Below are positions 27,245 through 35,236 of a stretch of 64,000 nucleotides of DNA, piece by piece. Source of the stretch: Sneathiella litorea (GTDB taxonomy: Bacteria > Pseudomonadota > Alphaproteobacteria > Sneathiellales > Sneathiellaceae); NCBI RefSeq assembly GCF_009882915.1, contig NZ_WTUW01000009.1:558001-622000 (forward strand), read 5' to 3'. The stretch's first letter is position 1. Each line of letters begins with the position of its first letter. Both the position numbers and the translations under genes were made by a program. A model generated the notes under the pieces. That model saw only the letters and a list, made by a program, of their open reading frames with translations. It was not told where the DNA came from and ran no database searches.

Positions 27245-28993
27245 CAGGCCAAACTTTTTTATTTTATTATAAAGTGTTTTACGCGATATCCCGAGAGCGC
27301 CAGCTGCTTTTGACCTGCTAAAGCCGTTCCGCCATAGCGCGTCAATAATTAAATCCTTCTCCGAACGCCCATTTTGCTGCTGTCCAACGGTTGTCGCTGA
27401 TTGTAATAACGGCACCAATTCATCAGGCTGTACCGGTAGACTCGAAGGACGCCCGGCAAGACGTCCCAATATTGTGTAAAGCTCAGCTTCGTTGCCCGGC
27501 CAGTCATGGGCCTGTAGCTTTTGCAATGCGGCCGTCGAGAACTCAAGTTGGTTCTGAATTAATGGTTCATTCTTCGCCTTTTTTCCCTCTATCAGAAGTG
27601 CTAGATCAGAAACCCGGTCTCTGAGAGGTGGTAAGTGCAACGTCCACCCTGCCATATAGGATGAGAGTTCCGGGTCCAAACCCGCGCCAAGCAAGTCTTC
27701 ACCCGACGTCTCTTCCCCAACATAAAAATTACATAACAACACAATTCGAGGCTCGATTTTCAATGAACGCCGAGACCCCGCCATTCGAAATATTCCATCC
27801 TTCAAAGCGCGAGCGAGACGCCGCTGAAGCGCCTGAGTCAACCGCTCCGGCGCATGAATGACGACGATCTCAACAGCCGGATCTGCAAGAACCGGTGGCC
27901 GTGTGGCGCTAGAATCCCGATGCCCGAACAATACATTACGCGCACGTGCCGGCAGGCCCTGCTCGGCAACATCAATCTGAATCATGTTGAGGGATCGGCT
28001 TCTGGCCTTGATAGCACCTAACGCGCGAACGGCCGGCAATGAATCCTGGCCGGGTTCTGCTACAATCAAAATCGGATCGCGCGCTGTCGACAACGCCCTC
28101 AGCCTTCGCAGCATGGCGACGTGGCTCTCGGACTGACCAACAAAGCCATACTGCTTGGACCAATTAACCAGATCGTGGCTTTCTCTATCCAATCTTGTCG
28201 GGCGCATGCTCGCCTGGCGAAACCCATCGATCATACTGGCAACGGAGGATTCCAGGGGCAATCTATCAATTGTGGAACCACCAACATACCCATCAAGAGG
28301 TGCGAGGCTCAGCACACGGGATAAATCCTCGGGCGCTGCTATCGGGCCGCCTTCTAGCAGAAAACGTGTATTTGGATTGATGCGCTTTATCAAGCGGCCA
28401 ATCTCCCGTGCCTCCATCGCAACTTCTTCAATTGTCGAGCGGCTGCGGTGACCCACCGCGCCACCAACGTTCCAGCCAATATTGAGGCAAACAAGATCCA
28501 GCCCTGCATCCGCTGCCAGCCGTGCCTGCGTCCGTGATGAACAATAAAACATCGACATCATGCCCGCATCCTGAACTGCTTTGAGCAACGCAACTTCCTG
28601 TTCAATACCCCGACCGGCCCGTGATAAAATCTGCTGCATTGGCCGTGAATAATGCATACAACTCGGGAAGTTGACGGCACCCGCGAAACCAGCTTCAGCT
28701 ATTGCCACCGCCTGGGCCGCGGGTTCAAACTCACGTCCCCAGACATTCACGCCGATAAGAACAGGCTTGCGACATAATGCAAGTAACTCCTCCCGGGCGA
28801 AATCTTCCGTCAGCGCATTGGCATCCAGAACCGGTAACATGCTCGCAATCGATGGTACGCCCATATTCCGCAAACGGCCGGCGTTTATTGCAAGCAGGAA
28901 ATCCGCGCCGCCACGCTCAACCGCGAGCGCATTGCTGCCTGAGCCGATGGCCGCACCTATCAAAAATCCGGAATTCAGTTCTCTTGTCAGCAA
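27236..28993 (-). CDS. Fis-type regulator with N-terminal PF09370-like TIM barrel and degenerate AAA+ domain
   Basis: Protein of 585 residues. Residues about 5-265 are a TIM barrel homologous to the operon's PEP-hydrolase-family protein (LIGVNVWGREFEP, GFAGAVNFPSCM, LDLVCLNIGWNVGGAVG, FLLEGGPIAAPEDLSRVL, DGYVGGSTIDRLPLESSV). The middle (about 295-520) is recognisably NtrC-like (LFGHRDSS, LPPLRDRVSDLALLIE, HDWPGNEAELYTILGRLAG), but Walker A is missing (AEPGQDSLPA) and GAFTGA is absent. The C-terminus is a Fis helix-turn-helix (NGFSRSKAAGALGISRKTLYNKIKKFG). It therefore probably acts without sigma-54. The start is TTG at 28993; TGA occurs in frame 9 codons upstream and no ATG or GTG lies between. 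Confidence 0.85.
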   Translation of the reverse strand: MLTRELNSGFLIGAAIGSGSNALAVERGGADFLLAINAGRLRNMGVPSIASMLPVLDANALTEDFAREELLALCRKPVLIGVNVWGREFEPAAQAVAIAEAGFAGAVNFPSCMHYSRPMQQILSRAGRGIEQEVALLKAVQDAGMMSMFYCSSRTQARLAADAGLDLVCLNIGWNVGGAVGHRSRSTIEEVAMEAREIGRLIKRINPNTRFLLEGGPIAAPEDLSRVLSLAPLDGYVGGSTIDRLPLESSVASMIDGFRQASMRPTRLDRESHDLVNWSKQYGFVGQSESHVAMLRRLRALSTARDPILIVAEPGQDSLPAVRALGAIKARSRSLNMIQIDVAEQGLPARARNVLFGHRDSSATRPPVLADPAVEIVVIHAPERLTQALQRRLARALKDGIFRMAGSRRSLKIEPRIVLLCNFYVGEETSGEDLLGAGLDPELSSYMAGWTLHLPPLRDRVSDLALLIEGKKAKNEPLIQNQLEFSTAALQKLQAHDWPGNEAELYTILGRLAGRPSSLPVQPDELVPLLQSATTVGQQQNGRSEKDLIIDALWRNGFSRSKAAGALGISRKTLYNKIKKFGLSG

Positions 28994-29069
28994 AAAATAT
29001 GTTCCTAGATTGACGACTCAATCCACACCATATGGTTTTTTTATGTCGCAACCAAACAGCTAAAAAAGG

Positions 29070-29097
29070 ATGCGTGAACACATGATCATGCACGCAT
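29070..29097. promoter_or_regulatory. Inverted repeat upstream of the barrel-Fis regulator gene
   Basis: ATGCGTG (29070-29076) and CACGCAT (29091-29097) are perfect complements, with an inner CATGATCATG palindrome between them. It is about 77 bp upstream of the TTG start of the regulator, a suitable place for autoregulation. The 261-bp gap between the regulator and the sugar isomerase gene holds no coding frame of note. Confidence 0.4.
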
Positions 29098-29147
29098 AAC
29101 AGAATTTGTCGCGCCATTTATCTCCCGCATACCAACAAATTCTTCCC

Positions 29148-29182
29148 ATAACCTCACCGGTATAGGCCTATTGGCAGGTTAT
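29148..29182. repeat. Nested palindrome after the acid-sugar operon
   Basis: ATAACCT (29148-29154) and AGGTTAT (29176-29182) flank a further perfect palindrome ATAGGCCTAT. It lies 51 bp after the last gene of the minus-strand operon ending at 29255. No T-run follows, so it may be an operator or a mRNA 3'-end hairpin rather than a simple terminator. Confidence 0.4.
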
Positions 29183-29254
29183 AAAACGGGCTGGGTCTTA
29201 ATACGATATAGGGATCCAAGAAATTCAAGAATTTATACGGCTTTACGGTTTCTC

Positions 29255-30097
29255 TTAAACGACTGTCAGTGAACGTTCCTTACAGATTTTCACTACCTCT
29301 TCCGGGTCGCGCTTCCACCAATCGAGCTCGGAAAAAATCTCGACTTCGTTCAACCCATCGAAGCCTGCTTCCTCGACCCATCCGCGCAATAGCGGGATAT
29401 CAATCACACCATCGCCCATCATGCCGCGATCCGTCAGCAGATCCCGGGTTGGGACAAGCCAGTCGCAGATATGAAAGGCGAGTAATCGTTCCTTTCCCGC
29501 CCGTTTTATCTGGCTTTGTAGTTCCGTATCCCACCAGACATGATAAACATCAACCGCGACCCCAATCCCCTCGCCTGCACGCTCACAAATATCGAGGGCA
29601 TGCCGCATGGTATTTACACAGGCGCGATCCGCCGCATACATCGGATGCAACGGCTCTATCGCGAGAGGTACCCCCGCCGCGCGCGCTTCGGGCAGTAGTA
29701 CCGATATGGCTTCCTCAACCATTGCATGGGCGCCGGCCAGATCTTTCGATCCGGCGGGCAGCCCGCCCACGACTAACACAAGACATTGCGCATTCAGCGT
29801 TGCTGCTTCCTCTATTGCCTGGCGGTTATCGTCGAGCATAGCAACCCGACCTTGCGCATCTGACCAAGGAAACATGCCGCCGCGGCAGACACCGCTAACG
29901 GTCAGGTCCGCCTCTTTAATCGCTTTTGCTGCCTTGGCGAGGCCCATTTCCGCGATTTGGTCCCGCCAAGGGGAAATCCCGCCGACGCCCGCCCGCGCAT
30001 AACCATCGATTGCCTGTGATAGATTCCATTGCACACGTGTCGTTGCCGTATTAATCGACAGGCGTGAGTGATCAGTTATGGGCCGCGGATAACTCAT
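29255..30097 (-). CDS. Sugar phosphate isomerase/epimerase family TIM-barrel protein
   Basis: AP-endonuclease-2-like barrel of 280 residues. The metal-site residues expected for xylose isomerase-like epimerases are visible: Glu in VPLAIEPLHPMYA (about 150), Asp in GVAVDVYHVWWD (about 185), His in LLAFHICDWLVP and Glu in GLNEVEIFSE near the C-terminus. Family members interconvert keto and aldo sugars or 3-keto sugars, or act as dehydratases on inosose-like compounds. It is the final gene of the acid-sugar locus; its start overlaps the stop of the DUF993 gene as ATGA. Confidence 0.87.
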   Translation of the reverse strand: MSYPRPITDHSRLSINTATTRVQWNLSQAIDGYARAGVGGISPWRDQIAEMGLAKAAKAIKEADLTVSGVCRGGMFPWSDAQGRVAMLDDNRQAIEEAATLNAQCLVLVVGGLPAGSKDLAGAHAMVEEAISVLLPEARAAGVPLAIEPLHPMYAADRACVNTMRHALDICERAGEGIGVAVDVYHVWWDTELQSQIKRAGKERLLAFHICDWLVPTRDLLTDRGMMGDGVIDIPLLRGWVEEAGFDGLNEVEIFSELDWWKRDPEEVVKICKERSLTVV

Positions 30098-31254
30098 TGC
30101 GCAATCCCTCTAACGTTCATCACGGCCGCACAACGCGCCGCAGCCATATCAGGATCGGCAAACAATCCAGCCGTGTCGGCCAACCGGAAAAGTTCGGCCA
30201 AATGCTGTGTTGAACGCGCACTTTCCTGACCGCCGATCATCGTGAAATGATCCTGGTGTCCATTAAGATAGGCCATGAAGACAACGCCGGTTTTGTAAAA
30301 ATTTGTCGGCGCTTTGAAGATATGGCGGGAAAGCGGGACTGTCGGCGCAAACAAGCGGTCATATTCCGCAATCTCATCTGCCGCCAGATGACCAAGTGCC
30401 GCCGCCGCAACAGGCGCGATGACATCAAATATACCAAGGAGTGCATGACTAAACCCCTGCTCATCGCCCTTGATCAGCGATGGGTAATTGAAATCATCCC
30501 CCGTGTACATGCTAACCCCTTCGGGCAGCACCCGCCGCATCTTTACCTCTTTCTGGTCGTCAAGGAGGGAGATTTTAATCCCTTCCACCTTTGCAGCATT
30601 ATTTTCAAGAATACCAAGACATGTTTCCATCGCGGCGTCGAGATCTTCAGTCCCCCAATAGCCCTTGAGCGCCGGATCGAACATATCCCCCAGCCAATGG
30701 ATCATCACAGGCTCTCGGACCTGAGAGAGCAACCGGTCGTAAACTTTTGCGTAGTCCTCCGGTCCTTTTGCAACCTTCGTCAACGCCCGGCTTGCCATCA
30801 GGATCAGCTTGCCACCGAGCTTTTCTATTGCCTCGATCTGTTGTTCATATGCGGCGATAACATCATCAAGAGTGCGCGCATCCGCAGGATCGAGGTGGTC
30901 AGTTCCGCAACCACAGGCAATTTTGTCTTCTGGTCCGGCTGCCTCCATCGCATGGCGGATCAGGTCGAGGCTTTCTGCCCAATGCAATCCACCGCCGCGT
31001 TGGGCCGTATCCATTGCCTCGGCAACACCAAACCCAAGATCCCAAAGGTGACGCCGATAGGCGATCGTCCGATCCCAGTCGATCGCAGGTGTTAGCCAAG
31101 GGTCATTATCCACGAACGGATCTGCAACAACATGTGCAGCTGCGTAAGCAATACGGCTTCGTTCACTGGATTTTCCCGTTGGACGCACGGGAACTCCAGT
31201 TAAACTGTAGCGCTCGGTCTTTCCATCACTTGTCGGTAGGATCAAACTTTGCAT
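30094..31254 (-). CDS. DUF993 / dihydrodipicolinate synthase-like protein
   Basis: Protein of 386 residues starting at the ATG at 31254-31252, with GGAGA upstream. A longer frame to 31287 overlaps the Gfo/Idh/MocA gene. The sequence matches the DUF993 (PF06187) type: AHVVADPFVDNDPW, IDWDRTIAYRRHLWDLGFGVAEAMDTAQRGGGL, DKIACGCGTDHLDP, and EGIKISLLDDQKE, where the Lys sits at the Schiff-base position of the related aldolase barrel. Such proteins are commonly found beside Gfo/Idh/MocA oxidoreductases and sugar isomerases in sugar catabolic loci. The reaction is unproven; lyase or hydrolase activity on a keto-sugar is plausible. Confidence 0.82.
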   Translation of the reverse strand: MQSLILPTSDGKTERYSLTGVPVRPTGKSSERSRIAYAAAHVVADPFVDNDPWLTPAIDWDRTIAYRRHLWDLGFGVAEAMDTAQRGGGLHWAESLDLIRHAMEAAGPEDKIACGCGTDHLDPADARTLDDVIAAYEQQIEAIEKLGGKLILMASRALTKVAKGPEDYAKVYDRLLSQVREPVMIHWLGDMFDPALKGYWGTEDLDAAMETCLGILENNAAKVEGIKISLLDDQKEVKMRRVLPEGVSMYTGDDFNYPSLIKGDEQGFSHALLGIFDVIAPVAAAALGHLAADEIAEYDRLFAPTVPLSRHIFKAPTNFYKTGVVFMAYLNGHQDHFTMIGGQESARSTQHLAELFRLADTAGLFADPDMAAARCAAVMNVRGIAQ

Positions 31255-31258
31255 CGAC

Positions 31259-32410
31259 CTATTTCTCCAATGCTGGAACGTCAACAAACCGCTTCTCGTC
31301 CCAGCTCTTTAGGGCAAGTTCCGCGAACTGCACACCTTTACAAGCCTCAAGCAATGTCCAGCGGAAGGGTGTATCGAGAACGACATGCTTCAGGAATAAC
31401 TCCCATTGCGCCTTGAACGCGTTGTTGAACGCTTCCCGATCCGGGATCATCTGCCAGTCATCGAAGAAATCCATGGCCTGCTTCTCATCTGGGTTCCAGA
31501 TAGGTTTTGGCGTAGCTTCGCGTGTCTGAATACGGCAGTCGGTCAGGCCTGCAACGGCAGAACCAAGCGTCCCATTGACATGGAAAGTTACCAGATCATC
31601 GCGGCGGACACGGGTGCACCAGCTGCTGGCAATCTGGACTATCGCGCCATTTTTAAGCTCAACAATCGCATAGGCCGCATCGTCGGCCGTGGCATCATAG
31701 CGTTCGCCATTCTCATCCCAGCGTTCTGGAATATGAATAGCCCCACGGCACACAACCGAGCTGACATCGCCAAAAAGATTGTCAATGACGTAGCGCCAAT
31801 GGCACATCATATCGAGGATTACCCCGCCACCGTCTTCTTTGCGGTAGTTCCAGGATGGCCGCTGTGCCGGCGTCCAATCACCTTCAAAGACCCAGTAACC
31901 AAAATCAATACGGACATCCAGGATACGGCCAAGGGCACCATTATCAATCGCCTGCTTGAGTTTCAGCAGGCCCGGTAGCCAGAGCTTGTCCTGGACCGCT
32001 CCGTTTTTCACACCAGCAGCCTCAGCCGTGCGGGCAAGATCAAGGGCAATGTCAAGATCTTCTGCAATCGGTTTCTCGCAATAGACATGCTTGCCGGCGG
32101 CAATCGCCTTTTTTAGAAGCTCTGCCCGCATTTGCGTGGAGCCCGCGTCAAAAAAGATCGTGTCATCAGGATTAGCAAGCGCTTCATCAAGGTTATCTGT
32201 CCAGCGTTCAATACCATGCTCTTTTGCCAGATGTTCAACCTTTGCTGCGTTACGTCCGACCAGAATGGGATCGGGCATTAGCCTGTCACCATTGGGCAGA
32301 GGCATGCCCTTTTCCGCGCGAATTTCCAGGATGGAACGGATCAGATGTTGGTTCATCCCCATTCTGCCTGTTACACCATGCATGATGATACCAATTCTGC
32401 GTTCCATCAA
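31259..32410 (-). CDS. Gfo/Idh/MocA family NAD(P)-dependent oxidoreductase
   Basis: Oxidoreductase of 383 residues. The N-terminal Rossmann part reads IGIIMHGVTGRMGMNQHLIRSI, with GVTGRMG in place of the usual GxGxxG. The family motif EKP is in VYCEKPIAED (about 115). The C-terminal domain contains DGGGVILDMMCHWRYVID, where the HWRYV resembles the catalytic-His helix. These enzymes oxidise sugar hydroxyls, often to 3-keto sugars. With DUF993 and two xylose isomerase-like proteins it suggests a keto-sugar intermediate. It ends 4 bp before the DUF993 start codon. Confidence 0.88.
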   Translation of the reverse strand: MMERRIGIIMHGVTGRMGMNQHLIRSILEIRAEKGMPLPNGDRLMPDPILVGRNAAKVEHLAKEHGIERWTDNLDEALANPDDTIFFDAGSTQMRAELLKKAIAAGKHVYCEKPIAEDLDIALDLARTAEAAGVKNGAVQDKLWLPGLLKLKQAIDNGALGRILDVRIDFGYWVFEGDWTPAQRPSWNYRKEDGGGVILDMMCHWRYVIDNLFGDVSSVVCRGAIHIPERWDENGERYDATADDAAYAIVELKNGAIVQIASSWCTRVRRDDLVTFHVNGTLGSAVAGLTDCRIQTREATPKPIWNPDEKQAMDFFDDWQMIPDREAFNNAFKAQWELFLKHVVLDTPFRWTLLEACKGVQFAELALKSWDEKRFVDVPALEK

Positions 32411-32466
32411 AACTTTCCTTTCAGTCTATTCAATTGGGTTTCGTGATTTCGATACGGTTTTATTCA

Positions 32467-33525
32467 TTAGTCCGCGAGCCATCTTTCGAGATTTTCCCGG
32501 ACAAAGTCATCGTCATTCAATTCAGGGTATGATCTATAAACACGATCAATTTCTGCAAGCTGTCCCGGCCCAAGATCCTCTTCCGGGTCGAGACACCAAA
32601 TTCCTTCCAGTAGGCCTTGTCGCCGTAATACTTCATGCAGTCCTGCAATAACCCCAACATAGTCGTTCGCCGCATCAAAGAAGGCACCGTTGCTATCGGT
32701 TACTGCCGCGTCGCGAGTCCACCATGTTGCGGCTAGTTTCTCATTGCCCCGCACAGCGGAAATTTCCTCAATCAACTCTACGGCTTTTCGGGTCCAGACT
32801 GACCAGTGACCGAGCAATCCACCAACGATGTTAATGGTTTCCGGCTTACCGTTAATCTGCACGGGAAACGGCGTTATGAGATCACCGACGATATGATCGT
32901 CATTGCCGGTATAAAGGGTGATGCGGTCTTTTGCCCCGGCATCCGCAACACCACGGACGACATCAAGAGTTTTGTAACGGTTGAACGGGGCAAGCTTAAT
33001 TCCAACGACATTCTCTATTTCAGCAAATCTTTTCCAGAATTCATATGGAAGATTGCGACCGCCCACAGCTGGCTGCAAATAGAACCCGATGACCGGCATG
33101 ACATCGGCCACTTTTCGGCAATGCGCCACCAATTCATCAACACTTGCGTTATTGAGTGCGGCCAAGCCCAAGAGAATGGCCTGATAGCCGAGCGATTTCG
33201 CTATTTTCGCTTCCGAAACCGCTTGCTCCGTCTTGCCAACGACCCCGGCAACCATAAAGGGCGTTCTCTCCACCCAGTTTTCCGCCTCTTCCGCAGCGAG
33301 ACGCAGGACCGGTTCATAAAGCCCAACATCGCGGATGGAGAACTGTGTTGTATGTACTCCCACTGCAATACCAACGGACCCAGCATCCAGATAATAGCGG
33401 CTGAGGGCGCGCTGCCGCCGGACGTCAAGTTCCCTTTTACTATTTAGCGCAAGCGGTTGTGCCGGGATAACACCGCCGCGGCGGAAGGCAGCCAAGGTTT
33501 TTTCCGGAATATCATCAATTCGCAT
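32467..33525 (-). CDS. Dihydrodipicolinate synthase family lyase
   Basis: DapA-like barrel of 352 residues from the ATG at 33525-33523 (AGGAAA precedes it). The longer frame to 33741 overlaps the TetR gene and its extra 72 residues look non-coding. Recognisable elements are GSVGIAVGVHTTQFS, LGYQAILLGLA, VIGFYLQP with the conserved Tyr, and NVVGIKLAPFN with the probable Schiff-base Lys near residue 177. Members handle 2-keto-3-deoxy acid sugars, as aldolases or dehydratases. In this operon it could cleave a keto-deoxy acid made by the enolase-superfamily dehydratase. Confidence 0.87.
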   Translation of the reverse strand: MRIDDIPEKTLAAFRRGGVIPAQPLALNSKRELDVRRQRALSRYYLDAGSVGIAVGVHTTQFSIRDVGLYEPVLRLAAEEAENWVERTPFMVAGVVGKTEQAVSEAKIAKSLGYQAILLGLAALNNASVDELVAHCRKVADVMPVIGFYLQPAVGGRNLPYEFWKRFAEIENVVGIKLAPFNRYKTLDVVRGVADAGAKDRITLYTGNDDHIVGDLITPFPVQINGKPETINIVGGLLGHWSVWTRKAVELIEEISAVRGNEKLAATWWTRDAAVTDSNGAFFDAANDYVGVIAGLHEVLRRQGLLEGIWCLDPEEDLGPGQLAEIDRVYRSYPELNDDDFVRENLERWLAD

Positions 33526-33529
33526 CACT

Positions 33530-34204
33530 TTATTTCCTTGATTTGACGTTGGGTACGGACGGTTGTGTTTCCGGATGGCAAAGATATCCGAGAATGACCT
33601 CCACAACATGGTTGCGTCGCTTGTCCAGCTCTTCACGTGACGACAGGTCGCGACCAAATATTTCTGACAGGGTATGCATGTTCGAAAAGTAGAGATAGGA
33701 AACGCCTGCGATCGAGATATATAACTCGACGGGGTCCACATCCGGCCGAAAATATCCCTCCTGCTCTCCCTTTTTCAACACTTTCGAGATTATGTCGACC
33801 AAAGGCATATTAAGGGTCAGAACAGAGTCACTGGTCTTCGCATGAACGGCGCCATGAAGATTTTCTTCGTTCAGGATGGCCATAAATTCTGGATGCTTGG
33901 CGAACCATTCAAAACTGAACGTGCATAACTCTGTCATGGCCGCAATCGGGTCACGCCCGGTTAAGTCCAGGTTTTCCTCCGCACTTCGGATATCGAGATA
34001 GATCTTTTCCAGTACAGCCTGGAAAAGACCATCCTTACTGTTGAAATAGTGAAACAGCATGCGTTTGCTAACCCCCGCCGCCCGCGCGATCTCGTCGGTC
34101 CTTGCACCTTCGATCCCCTTATTCGTAAACTCAACCGTCGCCGCATCAAGAATTCTCTTGCGGGTACGCTCAGGGTTACGGGTGCGTGGCTGGGAAGCTT
34201 CCAT
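33530..34204 (-). CDS. TetR family transcriptional regulator
   Basis: TetR protein of 224 residues. HTH at about 14-60: RKRILDAATVEFTNKGIEGARTDEIARAAGVSKRMLFHYFNSKDGLF. The ligand domain (about 75-205) includes FLAILNEEN-like and PVELYISIAGVSYLYFSNMHTLSEIFG blocks. It belongs to the same subfamily as the TetR protein at 55562-56233, with ELYISIA and YFSN-TLS-IFG shared. It is embedded between catabolic genes, 4 bp before the DapA-like start, so it is co-transcribed with the operon it probably controls. The palindrome upstream of tctC (40682-40705) is a candidate target. Confidence 0.88.
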   Translation of the reverse strand: MEASQPRTRNPERTRKRILDAATVEFTNKGIEGARTDEIARAAGVSKRMLFHYFNSKDGLFQAVLEKIYLDIRSAEENLDLTGRDPIAAMTELCTFSFEWFAKHPEFMAILNEENLHGAVHAKTSDSVLTLNMPLVDIISKVLKKGEQEGYFRPDVDPVELYISIAGVSYLYFSNMHTLSEIFGRDLSSREELDKRRNHVVEVILGYLCHPETQPSVPNVKSRK

Positions 34205-34210
34205 GGCTAA

Positions 34211-35236
34211 TTAGTAATTCCCGTCATTTACTTCGAAATGCGTCGGTTTACCAAGACTCTCCTGGCCGCGTGCGACCCAGTCCGCCGTCCAGTCAATAAG
34301 CTTGGCTAATGGCACCGTCGGATAGCCGAATAAATGCTGTTGTTGATCGGTATTGACAAGCCAGGCTGTCTCACCTTCTTCACCTTCAAAAAGAGCAGGC
34401 TTGTTGAATCTCTTTGCGAAAAGCTGTGCGACTGAGCGAATACTTGTTACCTCAGGACCCGAGATGTTGATTGGCGTCATCGGCGTATCAGCATGGGCAA
34501 GACAACGGAGTGCATAGGCGTTTGCATCTCCCTGCCAAATGACGTTCACATGCCCCATCGCGAGTGAAACCGGTTCACCGCGCATCACGGCCTGCGCAAC
34601 ATCATGTAAAACGCCATACCGCATATCGATTGCATAGGACAGGCGGAACAGACGCCCCGGCGTGTTATGTCTCCCCGAAAAATACTGGAAAATTCTTTCC
34701 CGCCCGACGCAGGAATTCGCATATTCCCCCTGCGGCGTTGGCAAAACATCTTCGGTCGCCCCCTGATGACGTATATCAACAAAAGGGTACACACAGGCCG
34801 TAGAAAACACGACGATCCGGCTTGTCGTAAAATGGCTAGCGACGATTGCGGGCACGTGGCTATTCATGGCCCAGGTGAGAGGCTCATTTCCGGATGCCCC
34901 AAATTTCATGCCGGCCATGAAAATCACATTCTCGGTGACTTCAAGTTTCCGCACAGCCGTCTCATCAAGAAGATCACAGGCAACCGTCTCAATGCCAGAA
35001 TCCTCCAGTTCCTTGCGAACGGCCGGGTCCGAGAACCTGGCAACGCCGATAATTCTGCGGTCGGGATCCACGCGTTTCGCCATGCGCGCAAGGGTCGGTC
35101 CCATTTTTCCGCCGATACCAAGAATGGTGATCGCCCCCGGTGCTTTCGCCAAGTCTTCAGCAAGCCCCTCTTGCGGCCGCGTCATGAATTCTTCCAACTC
35201 GGCTACATCTTCAAATTGGTCTGGCAGATCGCTCAT
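34211..35236 (-). CDS. NAD-dependent epimerase/dehydratase family protein with altered active site
   Basis: Extended-SDR-like protein of 341 residues. An N-terminal stretch of about 33 residues precedes the Rossmann turn ILGIGGKMG (38-46). The Ser/Thr region VVFSTACVY is present (Ser145), and Tyr172 lies in GEYANSCVGRE, but the Lys of the YxxxK motif is Cys176. Loss of that Lys normally abolishes SDR redox chemistry, so this may be a non-redox enzyme or binding protein, or use another residue. INISGPEVTSIRSVA near 250 is the usual C-terminal substrate part. The start overlaps the enolase-like gene as ATGA; the TetR gene follows 6 bp later. Confidence 0.82.
   Translation of the reverse strand: MSDLPDQFEDVAELEEFMTRPQEGLAEDLAKAPGAITILGIGGKMGPTLARMAKRVDPDRRIIGVARFSDPAVRKELEDSGIETVACDLLDETAVRKLEVTENVIFMAGMKFGASGNEPLTWAMNSHVPAIVASHFTTSRIVVFSTACVYPFVDIRHQGATEDVLPTPQGEYANSCVGRERIFQYFSGRHNTPGRLFRLSYAIDMRYGVLHDVAQAVMRGEPVSLAMGHVNVIWQGDANAYALRCLAHADTPMTPINISGPEVTSIRSVAQLFAKRFNKPALFEGEEGETAWLVNTDQQQHLFGYPTVPLAKLIDWTADWVARGQESLGKPTHFEVNDGNY

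Noticed and set aside
30247-31095. 282-residue plus-strand open frame
   Set aside because: It is antisense to the DUF993 gene and has no domain or ribosome site.
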